From Micromonospora zamorensis (GTDB taxonomy: Bacteria > Actinomycetota > Actinomycetes > Mycobacteriales > Micromonosporaceae), in assembly GCF_900090275.1 (NCBI RefSeq), contig NZ_LT607755.1, positions 5,518,001 to 5,582,000 of the forward strand: DNA of 64,000 nucleotides, written 5' to 3'. The notes under the pieces were generated by a model. That model saw only the letters and a list, made by a program, of their open reading frames with translations, was not told the origin of the DNA and searched no databases. Both the position numbers and the translations under genes were made by a program. Shown piece after piece: positions 42,329-51,938 of this stretch. The first letter of the stretch is position 1, and each line of letters begins with the position of its first letter.

Positions 42329-42922
42329 TTTTGCTCCTGTCGGGGAAGTGTCACAGGGATGGTGGAGGTTCCACGATCGTGCCACACGGCCCGTATGCGG
42401 AGAAGCGCTCGGTGCGGGACCGGTCCGAGCGTTGACTAGGTCGCGCCCTTCGGACAGCCCGCTGTGTCGTGCAGTGCCAGATCAGGGCCCGTTCCGCGCG
42501 TCAGGCAATTCGGTCGGCGCTTGATACGACCATCAGCACATTTCACCCATGCTGCGGCGCACCACCTGGCTCGTTGCTTGTGATCACTCCCCGTGACCGA
42601 CCGCCTCGCACCCCGGGCAGCCAAATACATCGACCACCATACCCGTTTACGCCTTGGACACAAGTGGCCTAGACGGACAAGCCACACGCCGACGCCGAGG
42701 GCGATAGCAGCCCCTCGGAGAGCTGTCGGCGGGATGACTCACCACGACAGGCATCGATGGACTACGCCCAGAGCCCCGGCCGAGTCCGGGCGATCCGGTG
42801 GAGGCCAGCCAGGGTCGGAGCCGTCATTGGCCCACCCCGAGCGCGAGTCGAATGGGGTGGTCTCGGGTGCCGGCCCGCCGATACTGTCCGGGCTCACCAA
42901 GAATCCGAACGGCGAGGTCGAC
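42329..42922. other. 594-nt gap between divergent genes
   Basis: No convincing gene, tRNA or repeat. It must hold the promoters of the minus-strand small membrane protein gene and of the plus-strand gene at 42923. A 10-nt palindrome CACGATCGTG lies near 42385. I see no consensus -35/-10 pair. Confidence 0.5.
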
Positions 42923-43276
42923 ATGAACAGCGATGACGGTACGACGGTGCTGTGGCGCCCAACCGGGCCGAACGAGCTGGCTCTCGTCCGCGAGTCCGGA
43001 TGGCGGGCATGGCCGCCGCGCCTGCCGGATCAGCCGATCTTCTACCCGGTCCTGAACGAGGACTACGCGGTGATGATCGCCCGGGACTGGAACGTGCCCG
43101 CGTCGGGCGTCGGCTACGTGACCCGCTTCCGGGTGGAGTCGGACTTCCTGAGCCGCTACCCGGTCCGCCAGGCAGGCGGAAAGACCATTCTGGAGCTGTG
43201 GGTGCCGGCCGAGGAACTGGACGAGTTCAACGCTCACATCGTCGGGCTGATCGAGGTCGTACACGAGTTCCGGTAG
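42923..43276 (+). CDS. Conserved hypothetical protein, 117 residues
   Basis: MNSDDGTTVLWRPTGPNELA, then FYPVLNEDYAVMIARDWNVP and ELWVPAEELDEFNAHIVGLI. It is an alpha/beta protein with no signal peptide or membrane helix. GAGG lies 5 nt before the ATG. Similar sequences are, as I recall, sometimes labelled ADP-ribosylation/crystallin J1, but I see no motif that supports that name. Reading the frame upstream of 42923 gives low-complexity sequence, so the longer start was not used. Confidence 0.75.
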   Translation: MNSDDGTTVLWRPTGPNELALVRESGWRAWPPRLPDQPIFYPVLNEDYAVMIARDWNVPASGVGYVTRFRVESDFLSRYPVRQAGGKTILELWVPAEELDEFNAHIVGLIEVVHEFR

Positions 43277-43514
43277 CCGCCAGCCGGCGGCGGGGGCGTC
43301 ATCGGATGATCCCGACGGCCTGGGGCCTGTTGTGCTGGACGACGCCGACGAGAGGCAGCACCGTGGCTGATGCCGGCGGCATCACCGGAGCCGGGCGGCG
43401 CAGGTCGACCGCCGCGGCTCGTCGAGCGCCCAGACCGATCTGCCCGCCCACTATCTGCCACAACCAGTTGTCGACGGCTGGACTCAGCCGGACCCGGCCA
43501 GACAAACGACAACA

Positions 43515-43546
43515 GCCCCCGATCAGCATCTCTGCTGGTCAGGGGC
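43515..43546 (-). terminator. Hairpin terminator after tRNA-Tyr
   Basis: GCCCCCGATCAGCA (43515-43528) pairs imperfectly with TGCTGGTCAGGGGC (43533-43546) around a 4-nt loop, just downstream of the tRNA, with a T-rich stretch after it. The 238 nt from 43277 to 43514 hold no gene I can support. Confidence 0.7.
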
Positions 43547-43561
43547 CGTATCTGCACCTGG

Positions 43562-43642
43562 TGGCGGGTAGAGGATTCGAACCTCTGAAGCTTTCGCGAC
43601 GGATTTACAGTCCGCTCCCATTGGCCGCTCGGGCAACCCGCC
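43562..43642 (-). tRNA. tyrT: tRNA-Tyr (anticodon GTA)
   Basis: 81 nt, class II with a long variable arm. The acceptor GGCGGGT pairs ACCCGCC, discriminator A. The anticodon loop CTGTAAA contains GTA. A terminator hairpin follows. Confidence 0.97.
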
Positions 43643-43789
43643 AGGGCACCCCACCGCGTCGTAACGCGGCGGCGGAAGCAAGGATAGCGGCTTCCCCCGG
43701 GACCTCCGCAACCGGGTACGGTCAGGGGGTCGTGCCGCTGGTCGGCGGCCGACGGCAAGCCCAGACCGCCGGACAGCAGGAGCAGAAAC

Positions 43790-44284
43790 ATGGCAGCGAA
43801 CCCGTCGTTCGACATCGTGAGCAAGGTTGACCGCCAGGAGGTCGACAACGCCCTTCGGCAGGCGGAAAAGGAGCTCGCGACGCGGTTCGACTTCCGCGGC
43901 ACCGGTGCGGAGATCTCCTGGTCCGGCGAGGAGGCGATCGGTCTTCAGGCGGAGACCGAGGAGCGGGTCCTCGCCGCACTGGACGTGTTCAAGGAGAAGC
44001 TGGTCAAGCGGAACATTTCGCTGAAGTCGTTGGACGCTGGCGAGCCGCGCCCGTCCGGCAAGATTTTCAAGATCGACTGCAAGGTGATCCAGGGCATCGA
44101 GACGGACAAGGCCAAGGCGATCAGCAAGAAGATCCGCGACGAGGGCCCCAAGGGCGTGCAGGCGCAGATCCAGGGCGACCAGCTGCGGGTCACCGGCAAG
44201 AAGAGGGACGACCTCCAAGCTGTCATCTCGCTGCTCAAGGGCGAGGACTTCGGCGTCGCCCTCCAGTTCAACAACTACAGGTAA
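43790..44284 (+). CDS. YajQ family nucleotide-binding protein
   Basis: 164 residues: [20 protein letters not shown], then [20 protein letters not shown] and [20 protein letters not shown]. It has the two ferredoxin-like domains of the YajQ/DUF520 family. Members in Xanthomonas and Pseudomonas bind cyclic di-GMP (established knowledge). Whether this one does is unknown. AGGAG lies before the ATG. A GGDEF-EAL gene lies 1.7 kb away. Confidence 0.93.
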   Translation: MAANPSFDIVSKVDRQEVDNALRQAEKELATRFDFRGTGAEISWSGEEAIGLQAETEERVLAALDVFKEKLVKRNISLKSLDAGEPRPSGKIFKIDCKVIQGIETDKAKAISKKIRDEGPKGVQAQIQGDQLRVTGKKRDDLQAVISLLKGEDFGVALQFNNYR

Positions 44285-44448
44285 GGCGGCGACCGCCGGC
44301 CTGGTAACGGGTCGACAGTGCGAGTCACCTGGGCGTACGCCGTCACTTCTGGTCGGTATCGGTCGCTCACGATCGGCTCCCGACGGCTTGGTCACGGCCC
44401 GGACAGGATCCCTGGCCGAGCCGTCGGCGCTCTGCAAAGCTGACCCAG

Positions 44449-45087
44449 ATGACCGCCCAGAGTCACTGGCAGGCATGGCATGAGCCGTACGCCGACGAAA
44501 ACTCCCCGCTGTCTCGTCGGCTGCGGCTGGTCCAGCAGCACATTGTCTCGTGGCTGGATCAGCGCTTCGACGAACGGCTGACTGCGATAAGCGTGTGCGC
44601 AGGGCAGGGTCATGACCTAATCGGCGTCCTCGCCTCAAGGGCTGATGCTCAGCGTGTACGCGGAACCCTGCTTGAGTTCGACTCGGGCAATGTGACTGCC
44701 GCTCAGGCCGCCGCCAATCAGGCCGGGATCTCCAACATCGTGATCAGGCATACCGACGGGGGCCAACTCTCCGCGTATGCGGGGATCGTTCCGGCCGACC
44801 TGGTGCTCATGGTCGGGGTCTTCGGCAACATCTCAGACGCAGACGTGGAGCGAACCGTTGCTGCCCTGCCGCGGCTGTGCGCTGAGGGTGCCACCGTGAT
44901 CTGGACCAGGACCCGGCGAGACCCGGACCTGACGCCAGCTGTACGGGAGTGGCTCCGGGATGCCGGCTTCGTGGAGCACGCATTCCACGCTCCAGAGGAT
45001 GTGCAATTCTCGGTGGGCGTTCACCGGTTCGAAGGTTCTCCACAACCTTTGGACCCTGCGGGAACCATCTTCACGTTCCGGCACTGA
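44449..45087 (+). CDS. SAM-dependent methyltransferase, class I
   Basis: 212 residues. Motif I is AISVCAGQGHDLIGVL and an acidic residue ends strand 2 (GTLLEFDSGN); VPADLVLMVGVFGNISDADV fills the motif IV region. The Rossmann-like fold spans about 40-190. No substrate domain is recognisable. The ATG at 44449 lacks a good Shine-Dalgarno. It lies 164 nt downstream of the YajQ-family gene. Confidence 0.85.
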   Translation: MTAQSHWQAWHEPYADENSPLSRRLRLVQQHIVSWLDQRFDERLTAISVCAGQGHDLIGVLASRADAQRVRGTLLEFDSGNVTAAQAAANQAGISNIVIRHTDGGQLSAYAGIVPADLVLMVGVFGNISDADVERTVAALPRLCAEGATVIWTRTRRDPDLTPAVREWLRDAGFVEHAFHAPEDVQFSVGVHRFEGSPQPLDPAGTIFTFRH

Positions 45088-45105
45088 CGCCAACTGGTCG
45101 CTGCC

Positions 45106-45324
45106 CTATCTCTGCCCCGAGCGCCTGCCGGGCGGTTCGCCCATGGGGTCGTCGCGGGTCGGCATCCCCCGGATGGTCGGCAGCACCTCTTCCCGAAAGA
45201 CGCCGTGCAGCCGGCGCAGTTCCCGCGCCGGATGCTCGGAATCGTCGACCCACACGTCTCAGAGCGGGTACGGCTGATCGCCGATCACCGTGACGGCGCA
45301 GACCGCGCGCCGTGCCGCCGTGTC
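45106..45324 (-). pseudogene. Possible decayed reading frame after the zinc-ribbon gene
   Basis: In the same frame as the gene at 45325, protein-like sequence continues as VTVIGDQPYPL, an in-frame TGA (45259-45261), then DVWVDDSEHPARELRRLHGV and FREEVLPTIRGMPTRDDPMG to a TAG at 45106. The composition looks coding, but there is no start or Shine-Dalgarno. It may be the remnant of another gene. Family not recognised. Confidence 0.35.
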
Positions 45325-45594
45325 CTACTGCCTGATCCGCTCCGGATGCACACCGTCGACCATGGCGTGCCCCGGCACCTGGATGCAGAGCGCCCCCGGC
45401 TCTGCCCCGCACACCGGGCAGCGCCGCCAATCCTCGATCGAGCCCGGGTCGTGCCCCAGTTCACCAGCCATGCGGCTGATCTCCACCGCCGCCTGATGCA
45501 GGTCGTCGTCCTGATGCCGGGTAGCGGCCCGATGGACCTTGCGCACCGCGCTCTTCGCACGCTCTTCCATGGGATCGGGGTCGGGGTCGGGCAT
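45325..45594 (-). CDS. Small zinc-ribbon-like protein
   Basis: 89 residues from the ATG at 45594 (MPDPDPDPMEERAKSAVRKV). A helical middle is followed by CPVCGAEPGALCIQVPGHAM and VDGVHPERIRQ. The pattern C-x2-C-x7-C with a later His resembles the short zinc fingers of actinobacterial and phage proteins. The start is uncertain; the frame stays open upstream to 45729. Function unknown. Confidence 0.55.
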   Translation of the reverse strand: MPDPDPDPMEERAKSAVRKVHRAATRHQDDDLHQAAVEISRMAGELGHDPGSIEDWRRCPVCGAEPGALCIQVPGHAMVDGVHPERIRQ

Positions 45595-45822
45595 GGCAGC
45601 GTCGTTCCCGGGATACACGACCTGAAACGGATTCAGTTGCCGAGCGGCGGGGTTCAGCGGTCGGCCGTCGAAACGCCCATGCAGGTATGAACCTCCGGGT
45701 CGGCATGGACCCACCCAGGCCGTCGTCAACCACCGGGTCGGCGTCGACCGCCCCAGCCTGGCGGCGGCTCGCTCCGCTCGTCAGGCGGGAGTCCATCGAC
45801 GACAAGGCATGGATAGTCGGGT

Positions 45823-46350
45823 TCAGTAGACGACGCTGTACCAGTGCTCGGTCTCGCCGGGCAGTGGCACCAACCGCACCTTGGTGCCGCCCGGGTGGTC
45901 GAACATGCGCACCCCGTCGCCGAGCAGCACCGGGGCGAAGAACATCAGGATCTCGTCGAGCAGACCAGCCTCGATGCACTGCTTGGCGACATTCGCGCCG
46001 AGGATGTTGACGTACCGGTCCCCGGCGGCCTCCTTGGCCTGGGCGACGGCGGTGTGCAGGTCACCGACGAACGTGACGTCGGCGGGTGGCTCGGCCGGTG
46101 GTTGGTGGGTGAGGACGAACACCGGCCCGTGGTACTGGCCGCCGAACGCGCCTTCGCTGTCGGTGCCGCGGTTCGGGTCGTCGCCGCCGAAGGTGCCGTT
46201 GCCGGCCAGGATCGCGCCGACGCTGTGCAGCAGGCGCTCCGCCGTCGGGTTTTCGCCGCCGAGGTGGTCGGTCAGCCAGGACATGTCGCCGCCGGGGCCG
46301 GCGATGTAGCCGTCGAGTGACGCCGTCGCCGAATATAGAACCTTGGCCAT
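45823..46350 (-). CDS. RibD C-terminal/dihydrofolate reductase-like protein
   Basis: 175 residues: MAKVLYSATASLDGYIAGPG, then AILAGNGTFGGDDPNRGTDS and NILGANVAKQCIEAGLLDEI with LMFFAPVLLGDGVRMF. This is the DHFR-like fold of the RibD_C family, often annotated deaminase-reductase. NADPH binding is expected; the substrate is unknown. I chose the ATG at 46350; the upstream frame runs into the inverted repeat at 46369-46433. Confidence 0.9.
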   Translation of the reverse strand: MAKVLYSATASLDGYIAGPGGDMSWLTDHLGGENPTAERLLHSVGAILAGNGTFGGDDPNRGTDSEGAFGGQYHGPVFVLTHQPPAEPPADVTFVGDLHTAVAQAKEAAGDRYVNILGANVAKQCIEAGLLDEILMFFAPVLLGDGVRMFDHPGGTKVRLVPLPGETEHWYSVVY

Positions 46351-46368
46351 GAGCCCAGGGTAGGCGGA

Positions 46369-46433
46369 ACTCGGGTTCCTTGAATTCGGGGTATCCGCCG
46401 CGCAGGAACACCCCGAATTCAAGGAACCCGAGT
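46369..46433. repeat. Perfect 24-bp inverted repeat with 17-nt loop
   Basis: Arms 46369-46392 and 46410-46433 are exact complements (arm starts ACTCGGGTTCC and ends TTCGGGGT). It lies between the MFS gene stop (46478) and the reductase start (46350), both on the minus strand. It is less GC-rich than the other terminators here and no U-tract follows. It could be a terminator for the MFS gene, an operator, or a small palindromic repeat element. Confidence 0.8.
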
Positions 46434-46477
46434 GGATCAAGACCGCACGGAACGCACGCCCTCGGAATGCAGCGGGG

Positions 46478-47737
46478 TCAGACCGCCACGGGCTGTTCGG
46501 CGCGTACCGCCGTGTTTTCCGCACGGGCGATGGGCCCGGCGGGCAGCGCGGCGACCGCGGCCCCGACTGCGACGGCCGCTCCGGCGAAGAGGAACGCCCA
46601 GCTGACGCCGCCGGTGTGGTCCACGATCAGGCCGGCCACCGAGCCGCCGGCCGCGCTCGACGCGACCGCCACGGTGACCACCCAGGTGTACGCCTCGTTC
46701 AGCATTCCGGCCGGGGCGATCCGGCCGACCAGGGTGTTCTCCAGGGTCAGCGCGGGCGCGATGGCGGCCCCGCCGACGACCAACGCGACGCCCAGCGCCA
46801 GCGGGGTGGGCATCACCGCGAACACCACGAAGGTGCCGGCCACGGCGGAGAGCAGCAGGGCGAACTGGCGGGTCATGTTCGGTGCCGGCTTGCGGACGCC
46901 GAACCAGAACCCGCCGATGGCGCTGCCGACCCCCCAGACGGCGAGCAGAATGCCGGCCAGGCTCTCCGGGTCGTCGGTGGTGTGGCCGCTCGCGTACGCC
47001 GGGACGATGACCCCGGCGGCGCCGAACGCGATGCCGAGGCTGGCCACGCAGACCAGCAGGGCCGGGAATCCACCGACCCGCAGCGGCCCGAGCCCTCTGG
47101 CGTGGTGCTCCTTCGCGTGCGGGCGCCAGCCGCGCATCACCTCGCCGAGGGCCACGGCGGTCGTGCCGACCAGGGTGACCACTGCCGCGCCGATCAGCGC
47201 GGCTGCCGCGTCGGCGAACAGCACGAAGCCGGCGACGAGCAGCGGGCCGAGCACGAAGACGATCTCGAACAGCGACGTCTCGGCGGCCAACGCGGTGTTG
47301 CGCAGGGCATACCGGCCGGAGCTGGGGCTGGTCAGGTCGTTCCAGGCGTTACGGATGGCGGCGGTGAGCGGCGGGTACGTGGCGCCGGCCACGGCACTGG
47401 CGAGGTAGATGGTGGGTAGGACGTCGTCACCCGAGCGGCTGGCCAGCAGCAGCGCGATGAGCGCCACTGGGTGGGCCACGGCGGTGACCAGCAGGACGGG
47501 GGTGGGGCCGACCCGGTCGGCGACCCGCCCGGCCACGGGGCTGAGCGCGGCGCCGGCGACGGCGTAGATCCCGCCCGCGATGGCGGCCAGCGCGTACCGC
47601 CCGGTCACCTGCTCGACCACCAGGAGCAGCGCCAGTGGGGTCATGCCGATCCCGAGTCGCCCGATGATGCCGGTGATCAGCAGCATCGGTGCGCCCGGGA
47701 TCCGCCACACACCCAGGTACTGACGCAGCGCGGCCAC
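46478..47737 (-). CDS. MFS family transporter
   Basis: 419 residues with about 12 hydrophobic helices. The loop between helices 2 and 3 reads [14 protein letters not shown], the MFS motif A region. Substrate unknown; the family often exports drugs or metabolites. The start is GTG at 47737 with GGAGG 5 nt upstream. It precedes the RibD-like reductase on the same strand. Confidence 0.88.
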   Translation of the reverse strand: MAALRQYLGVWRIPGAPMLLITGIIGRLGIGMTPLALLLVVEQVTGRYALAAIAGGIYAVAGAALSPVAGRVADRVGPTPVLLVTAVAHPVALIALLLASRSGDDVLPTIYLASAVAGATYPPLTAAIRNAWNDLTSPSSGRYALRNTALAAETSLFEIVFVLGPLLVAGFVLFADAAAALIGAAVVTLVGTTAVALGEVMRGWRPHAKEHHARGLGPLRVGGFPALLVCVASLGIAFGAAGVIVPAYASGHTTDDPESLAGILLAVWGVGSAIGGFWFGVRKPAPNMTRQFALLLSAVAGTFVVFAVMPTPLALGVALVVGGAAIAPALTLENTLVGRIAPAGMLNEAYTWVVTVAVASSAAGGSVAGLIVDHTGGVSWAFLFAGAAVAVGAAVAALPAGPIARAENTAVRAEQPVAV

Positions 47738-47884
47738 CGAAACCTCCGAAAATGTAATGAGCGTGAGCCGTTACGACCCTAACGCCGCCGCCGGACGGGA
47801 CGACACCGGATATCAGCCTCGACACAGCGCTCCGCCCGTACCCGGCGTGACCGGGTACGGGCGGAGGCGTGAATCAGCAGCGGG

Positions 47885-48760
47885 TCAGCGCTGGAACTGC
47901 ACCGGCCCCGCGTTGGCGGCCATCTGCTCCAGCCGGGCGACCCGGTCCTCCATCTTGGGGTGGGTGGAGAAGAGCGCCGCCATGCCGCCGCCCCGGAACG
48001 GGTTAGCGATCATGAGGTGCGCGGTGCTGGTGAGCTGGCCCTGGGCCGGCAACGGCCGGCGGCGGGCCACCGCGTCGATCTTGCGGAGCGCGCTGGCCAG
48101 GGCCAGCGGGTCTCGGCTCAACTCGGCACCCGAGGCGTCCGCCTGGAACTCACGGCTCCGGCTGATCGCCAACTGGATCACCGTGGCCGCGATCGGGCCG
48201 AGGATCAGTGTGAGCAGCAGCACGGCCGGGTTCGGCCGGTCCTCGTCGTCCCCGCCGCCCAGCGGGATGAAGAAGGCGAGGTTCGCCAGCAGGGTGATGA
48301 TGCTGGCCAGACCCGCCGCCACGCTGGAGATCAGGATGTCCCGGTTGTAGACGTGTGACAGCTCGTGCCCGATCACACCGCGCAGCTCGCGGTAGTCGAG
48401 GATCTCGGTGATCCCCTGAGTGACACACACCGCCGCGTGCTGCGGGTTACGACCCGTGGCGAACGCGTTGGGCTGCGAGGTCGGGCTCACGTAGAGGCGC
48501 GGCATCGGCTGCTGGGCGTCGGTAGCCAGCTCCCGCACCATCCGGTACAGCTCGGGGAACTGTGCCTCGGTGACTGGTTGCGCCCTCATCGAGCGCAGTG
48601 CGAGCTTGTCGGAGTAGAAGTAGGTGACGCCGTTCATGACCAGTGAGACGACGACAGCGATGACCAGACCGCCACTGCCGCCGAACCAGTAGCCCACCGC
48701 GAGGATCAGGGCGCTGAGCAGGCCAAGCAGCGCTGCGGTCTTCAGACGGTTGTGGTGCAC
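47885..48760 (-). CDS. htpX: Membrane zinc metalloprotease HtpX
   Basis: 291 residues. Two N-terminal membrane helices (about 8-48), the zinc motif HELSH at 132-136, two further helices (about 145-205) and the third-ligand region [21 protein letters not shown]48 family, membrane protein quality control. I chose the GTG at 48760 with GAAGGAGA upstream. It follows nuoN on the same strand by 114 nt but is probably a separate unit. Confidence 0.96.
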   Translation of the reverse strand: MHHNRLKTAALLGLLSALILAVGYWFGGSGGLVIAVVVSLVMNGVTYFYSDKLALRSMRAQPVTEAQFPELYRMVRELATDAQQPMPRLYVSPTSQPNAFATGRNPQHAAVCVTQGITEILDYRELRGVIGHELSHVYNRDILISSVAAGLASIITLLANLAFFIPLGGGDDEDRPNPAVLLLTLILGPIAATVIQLAISRSREFQADASGAELSRDPLALASALRKIDAVARRRPLPAQGQLTSTAHLMIANPFRGGGMAALFSTHPKMEDRVARLEQMAANAGPVQFQR

Positions 48761-48831
48761 GATGTCTCCTTCGGTGCACGGATCGCCGGGATCCGCTGAC
48801 CGGTGTAACAACCCGGTACCCACCAACCATC

Positions 48832-48860
48832 CGTCTCAACGCTGAGAGTTCACTGAGACG
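48832..48860 (-). terminator. Weak stem after nuoN
   Basis: CGTCTCA (48832-48838) pairs TGAGACG (48854-48860) around a 15-nt loop, 14 nt after the nuoN stop. This is the only candidate terminator of the nuoI-N unit that I see. Confidence 0.3.
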
Positions 48861-48874
48861 AAGCGCAGGTCAGG

Positions 48875-50374
48875 TCAGCGGCCGGCCAGATCGAGCACCA
48901 ACTGCGGGGCGACGCCGAGCACCACGGCGGCCACCGTCGCCACCGCCAGCACCACGGCCACCACACCCACCACGGGTACGGCAGCCGCACCGCCACCGGC
49001 TTGCGCCGCGGCCGGGCCGGGCGTCGTCGCCGGTGCCCAGAGCGCGGCGGTCACCCGCAGGTAGTAGGCGAGCCCGATCACCGCGTTCAGCGCCACCACG
49101 AGCGCCAGCCAGGCCGCCCCACCGTCGAGCAGCGCCCGGACCACTGTCACCTTCGCGAACAGGCCGGCGAGCCCCGGCGGCAGGCCGGCCAGGCCCACCA
49201 GCGCGAGACCGAGCGCCGCAGCCCGCCAGGGGTGCCTGCGGGCCGCCCCACGGAGGTCGTCCAGCGTGCCGCCGTCCGCACCGGCCGGGCGCAGCGCGGT
49301 CACAGCGGCGAACGCGGCCAACTCCAACACCACGAAGAAGACGGCGTACGCCATCGCGGCGGCGTACGCGGCGGAGCGTGCCTCGTCGGTGCGACCGGCG
49401 GCCAGCGCCAACGCCCCCAGCGGGGCGAGGATGTAGCCGGCCTGCGCGACGGACGACCAGGCCAGCAGCCGGACGGTACGCCGCTGGCGCAGCGCGACCA
49501 GGTTGCCGACGGTCATGGTGAGCACCGCGAGCAGGGCGAGCACCGGGCCGGTCTGATCCGGCGGGAGTGCCCGCTGCACGACGGCGAGAAGTGCGACCAG
49601 GCCGCCCAGCTTCGACGCCGTCGACAGGTACGCGGCCACCGGCAGCGGCGCGCCGTCGTAGGTGGCCGGCGCCCACGCGTGGAACGGCACCGCCGCCACC
49701 TTGAAGGCCAGCCCGACCAGCAGCACCGCCACCGCGGCCGTGGTCAGCGGCAGGTCCCGCAACTCCGGCCGTTCGGCGAGCAACGCGCCGAGCCGGTCCA
49801 GGTGCAGCCCACCGGTCACCGCGTACAGCAGCGCCGCGCCGAGCAGGGTCAGCGTGGTCGCCACCACGCTGACCACGAAGAACGTCACCGCCGCCTCGGC
49901 GCTGGCGAGGCTCCCCCGACGCAGGCCCACCAGCACGTACAGCGGCAGGGTCAGCGTCTCCAGGGCGACGATCAGAGTGATCAGGTCGCCGGCCGCGCCG
50001 AGCACCACGCCGCCGGTCATCGAGCAGGCCAGCAGGAAGCAGTATTCCCCCACCGGCGACCGCCCCGCCCGCAACGCGGGTGCGGAGAGCCCGAGCACGC
50101 CCAGGGTGAGCAGGGCCACCACCGCGCCGACGAGGGCCGCCCGGCCGCCGAAGATCCAGGAGCAGTCCGCGCCGACACAGAACGTCCGCCGCTCCCCAGC
50201 CGCGCCGACCAGGGCGGCGCCGACGGCGGTGGCGAGCGCGCCCAGCGCGGCCACCACGATGGTGGCCCGTGGCCGGGCCAGCAGCAGGTCGGTGAGGAGC
50301 ACGAGCACTGCGGTGCCGGCGGCCAGGTAGGCCGGCAGCAGCGCGACGCTGTCCACGCTCTGCACCACGTTCAT
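48875..50374 (-). CDS. nuoN: NADH-quinone oxidoreductase subunit N-like
   Basis: 499 residues, about 14 membrane helices, Mrp antiporter-type proton pump family. It has the helix-7/8 region with charged residues (VAAVPFHAWAPATYDGAPLP) and LVALETLTLPLYVLVGLRRG. NuoN is one of three proton-pumping arms of complex I. It is the last gene of the minus-strand set. The junction with nuoM carries a repeat shared with the nuoL-nuoM junction. Confidence 0.96.
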   Translation of the reverse strand: MNVVQSVDSVALLPAYLAAGTAVLVLLTDLLLARPRATIVVAALGALATAVGAALVGAAGERRTFCVGADCSWIFGGRAALVGAVVALLTLGVLGLSAPALRAGRSPVGEYCFLLACSMTGGVVLGAAGDLITLIVALETLTLPLYVLVGLRRGSLASAEAAVTFFVVSVVATTLTLLGAALLYAVTGGLHLDRLGALLAERPELRDLPLTTAAVAVLLVGLAFKVAAVPFHAWAPATYDGAPLPVAAYLSTASKLGGLVALLAVVQRALPPDQTGPVLALLAVLTMTVGNLVALRQRRTVRLLAWSSVAQAGYILAPLGALALAAGRTDEARSAAYAAAMAYAVFFVVLELAAFAAVTALRPAGADGGTLDDLRGAARRHPWRAAALGLALVGLAGLPPGLAGLFAKVTVVRALLDGGAAWLALVVALNAVIGLAYYLRVTAALWAPATTPGPAAAQAGGGAAAVPVVGVVAVVLAVATVAAVVLGVAPQLVLDLAGR

Positions 50375-50432
50375 GTGAGCCTGCCTCTGTTCGCGACTGC
50401 GGGGCTCCGCTTCGCCGTACGCCTGGCGCTCA
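50375..50432 (-). repeat. Stop-to-start intercistronic repeat, nuoM-nuoN copy
   Basis: The sequence from the nuoM stop TGA to the base before the nuoN ATG is 58 nt. It shares TGAGCGC at its start and GAGCCCCGCAGTCGCGA internally with the nuoL-nuoM junction (51939-51996), which has the same length. It carries an AGAGGCAGG Shine-Dalgarno-like sequence at its end. Confidence 0.75.
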
Positions 50433-51938
50433 CCGGGAGACCACCCCGATCAGGGCGTCGACGGGAGCCTCGGCGACGCCGAGGACCAGCGCCGGGGCCA
50501 GCCCGATGGCCAACGCGAGCAGCACCAGCGGCACCCACGCGGTCAGCTCCGCACCGGCCAGGCCGGGGCCGACCCGCCCCACGGCGGGGCTCGGACGGTT
50601 GTGGGTGACCTGGCGCAGCAACCGCAGGAAGTACGCCGCGGTGAGCGCACCGCCGATCGCGGCCAGCACCCCGAGGGTGGTCCAGAGCGGGCCGCCCACC
50701 TGGACGGCCGCGATCACCGCGAACGCCTCACCCCAGAAACCGGCCAGCCCGGGCAGACCGAGCGACGCGACAGCCGCGAACGCCAGCAGACCGGCCAACC
50801 GGGGCGCGGTCTCCCGCAGCCCGGACAACTCGGCGAGGGTGCCCGTGCCGGTCCGGTCCTTCACCGCCCCGGCCAGGAAGAACAGCAGAGCGGTGATCAC
50901 CCCGTGCGCGATGTTGCCGATCAACGCCGCCTGGATGCCGATGGTGGTCAGCGTGGCGACGCCCAGCAGCACGAAGCCCATGTGCCCCACGCTGGAGTAC
51001 GCGATCAGCCGCTTGACGTCGGACTGGGCCAGGCAGACCAGTGAGCCGACCAGGATCGCGGCCACGGCCAGCACGCCGAGCACCGGCGCCGCCCAGCGGG
51101 CGCCCTCCGGCGCCACCCCCACCGCCACCCGGATCAGACCGTAGGTGCCCATCTTCAACAGCACGCCAGCCAGCACCACACTGCCCACCGTTGGCGCCTG
51201 GGTGTGCGCGTCGGGCAGCCAGGAGTGCAACGGCCACAGCGGGCTCTTCACCGCGAAGGCCAACGCCAGCAGGGTGAACGCGGCCAGCTGGGTGCCCCTG
51301 GACATCCCCGCACCGCCGGTCAGGGCCACCACGTCGGCGGTGCCGGCGGCGGCGACCACCACGTACACGCCGACCAGCAGCAACACCGAGCCGAACAGGG
51401 TGTAGAGCGCGAACTTGCGGGCCGCCCGACGCCGGTCCGCGCCACCCCAGCCGGCGATGATCGCGTACATCGGCAGCAGGACGACCTCGAAGAACAGGAA
51501 GAACAGCACCAGGTCCAGGGCGAGGAAGGTGCCCAGGATGCCCACCTCGACCACCAGCAGCAACGCGACCAACGCCCGGCCACTGCCGCCGTCCGGAACC
51601 CGCCACATCGTGTACGCGCAGCAGAGCAACGTGAGCAGCGCGGTCAACACCACCAGCGGCCACGAGATGCCGTCCACGCCGAGGTGGAAGCGCAACTCCA
51701 GGCCGGGCACCCAGGGCAGGTCCAGTTGGTGCCACGGGCGCACCGCCGGCGCACCGGCCGACCAGGCGACCCAACCCCGACCGCGGAACACCAGCGGCAC
51801 CGCGGCCAGCAGGGTCAGGGCCGCCGCGACAGTGCCGACCAGCCGGGCCGCCCGGTCCCGGGGAGTCGCCGCCACTGCGACCGCGCCGAGCGCCGGCACC
51901 GCCAGAACGGCGACCAGCAACACCTGCCCAAACGTCAT
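50430..51938 (-). CDS. nuoM: NADH-quinone oxidoreductase subunit M-like
   Basis: 502 residues, about 14 helices, with LGVDGISWPLVVLTALLTLL and KSPLWPLHSWLPDAHTQAPT, the conserved H-x-W-L-P-D-A pump motif. It starts at ATG 51938 directly after the repeat carrying the nuoL stop codon. A membrane arm pump subunit. Confidence 0.97.
   Translation of the reverse strand: MTFGQVLLVAVLAVPALGAVAVAATPRDRAARLVGTVAAALTLLAAVPLVFRGRGWVAWSAGAPAVRPWHQLDLPWVPGLELRFHLGVDGISWPLVVLTALLTLLCCAYTMWRVPDGGSGRALVALLLVVEVGILGTFLALDLVLFFLFFEVVLLPMYAIIAGWGGADRRRAARKFALYTLFGSVLLLVGVYVVVAAAGTADVVALTGGAGMSRGTQLAAFTLLALAFAVKSPLWPLHSWLPDAHTQAPTVGSVVLAGVLLKMGTYGLIRVAVGVAPEGARWAAPVLGVLAVAAILVGSLVCLAQSDVKRLIAYSSVGHMGFVLLGVATLTTIGIQAALIGNIAHGVITALLFFLAGAVKDRTGTGTLAELSGLRETAPRLAGLLAFAAVASLGLPGLAGFWGEAFAVIAAVQVGGPLWTTLGVLAAIGGALTAAYFLRLLRQVTHNRPSPAVGRVGPGLAGAELTAWVPLVLLALAIGLAPALVLGVAEAPVDALIGVVSR

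Noticed and set aside
42469-42672. 67-codon plus-strand frame in the 42329-42922 gap
   Set aside because: No Shine-Dalgarno and a composition typical of noncoding GC-rich DNA.
49001-50608. Long plus-strand frame opposite nuoN
   Set aside because: Low-complexity Arg/Gln/Gly/His composition, antisense to a clear membrane protein gene.
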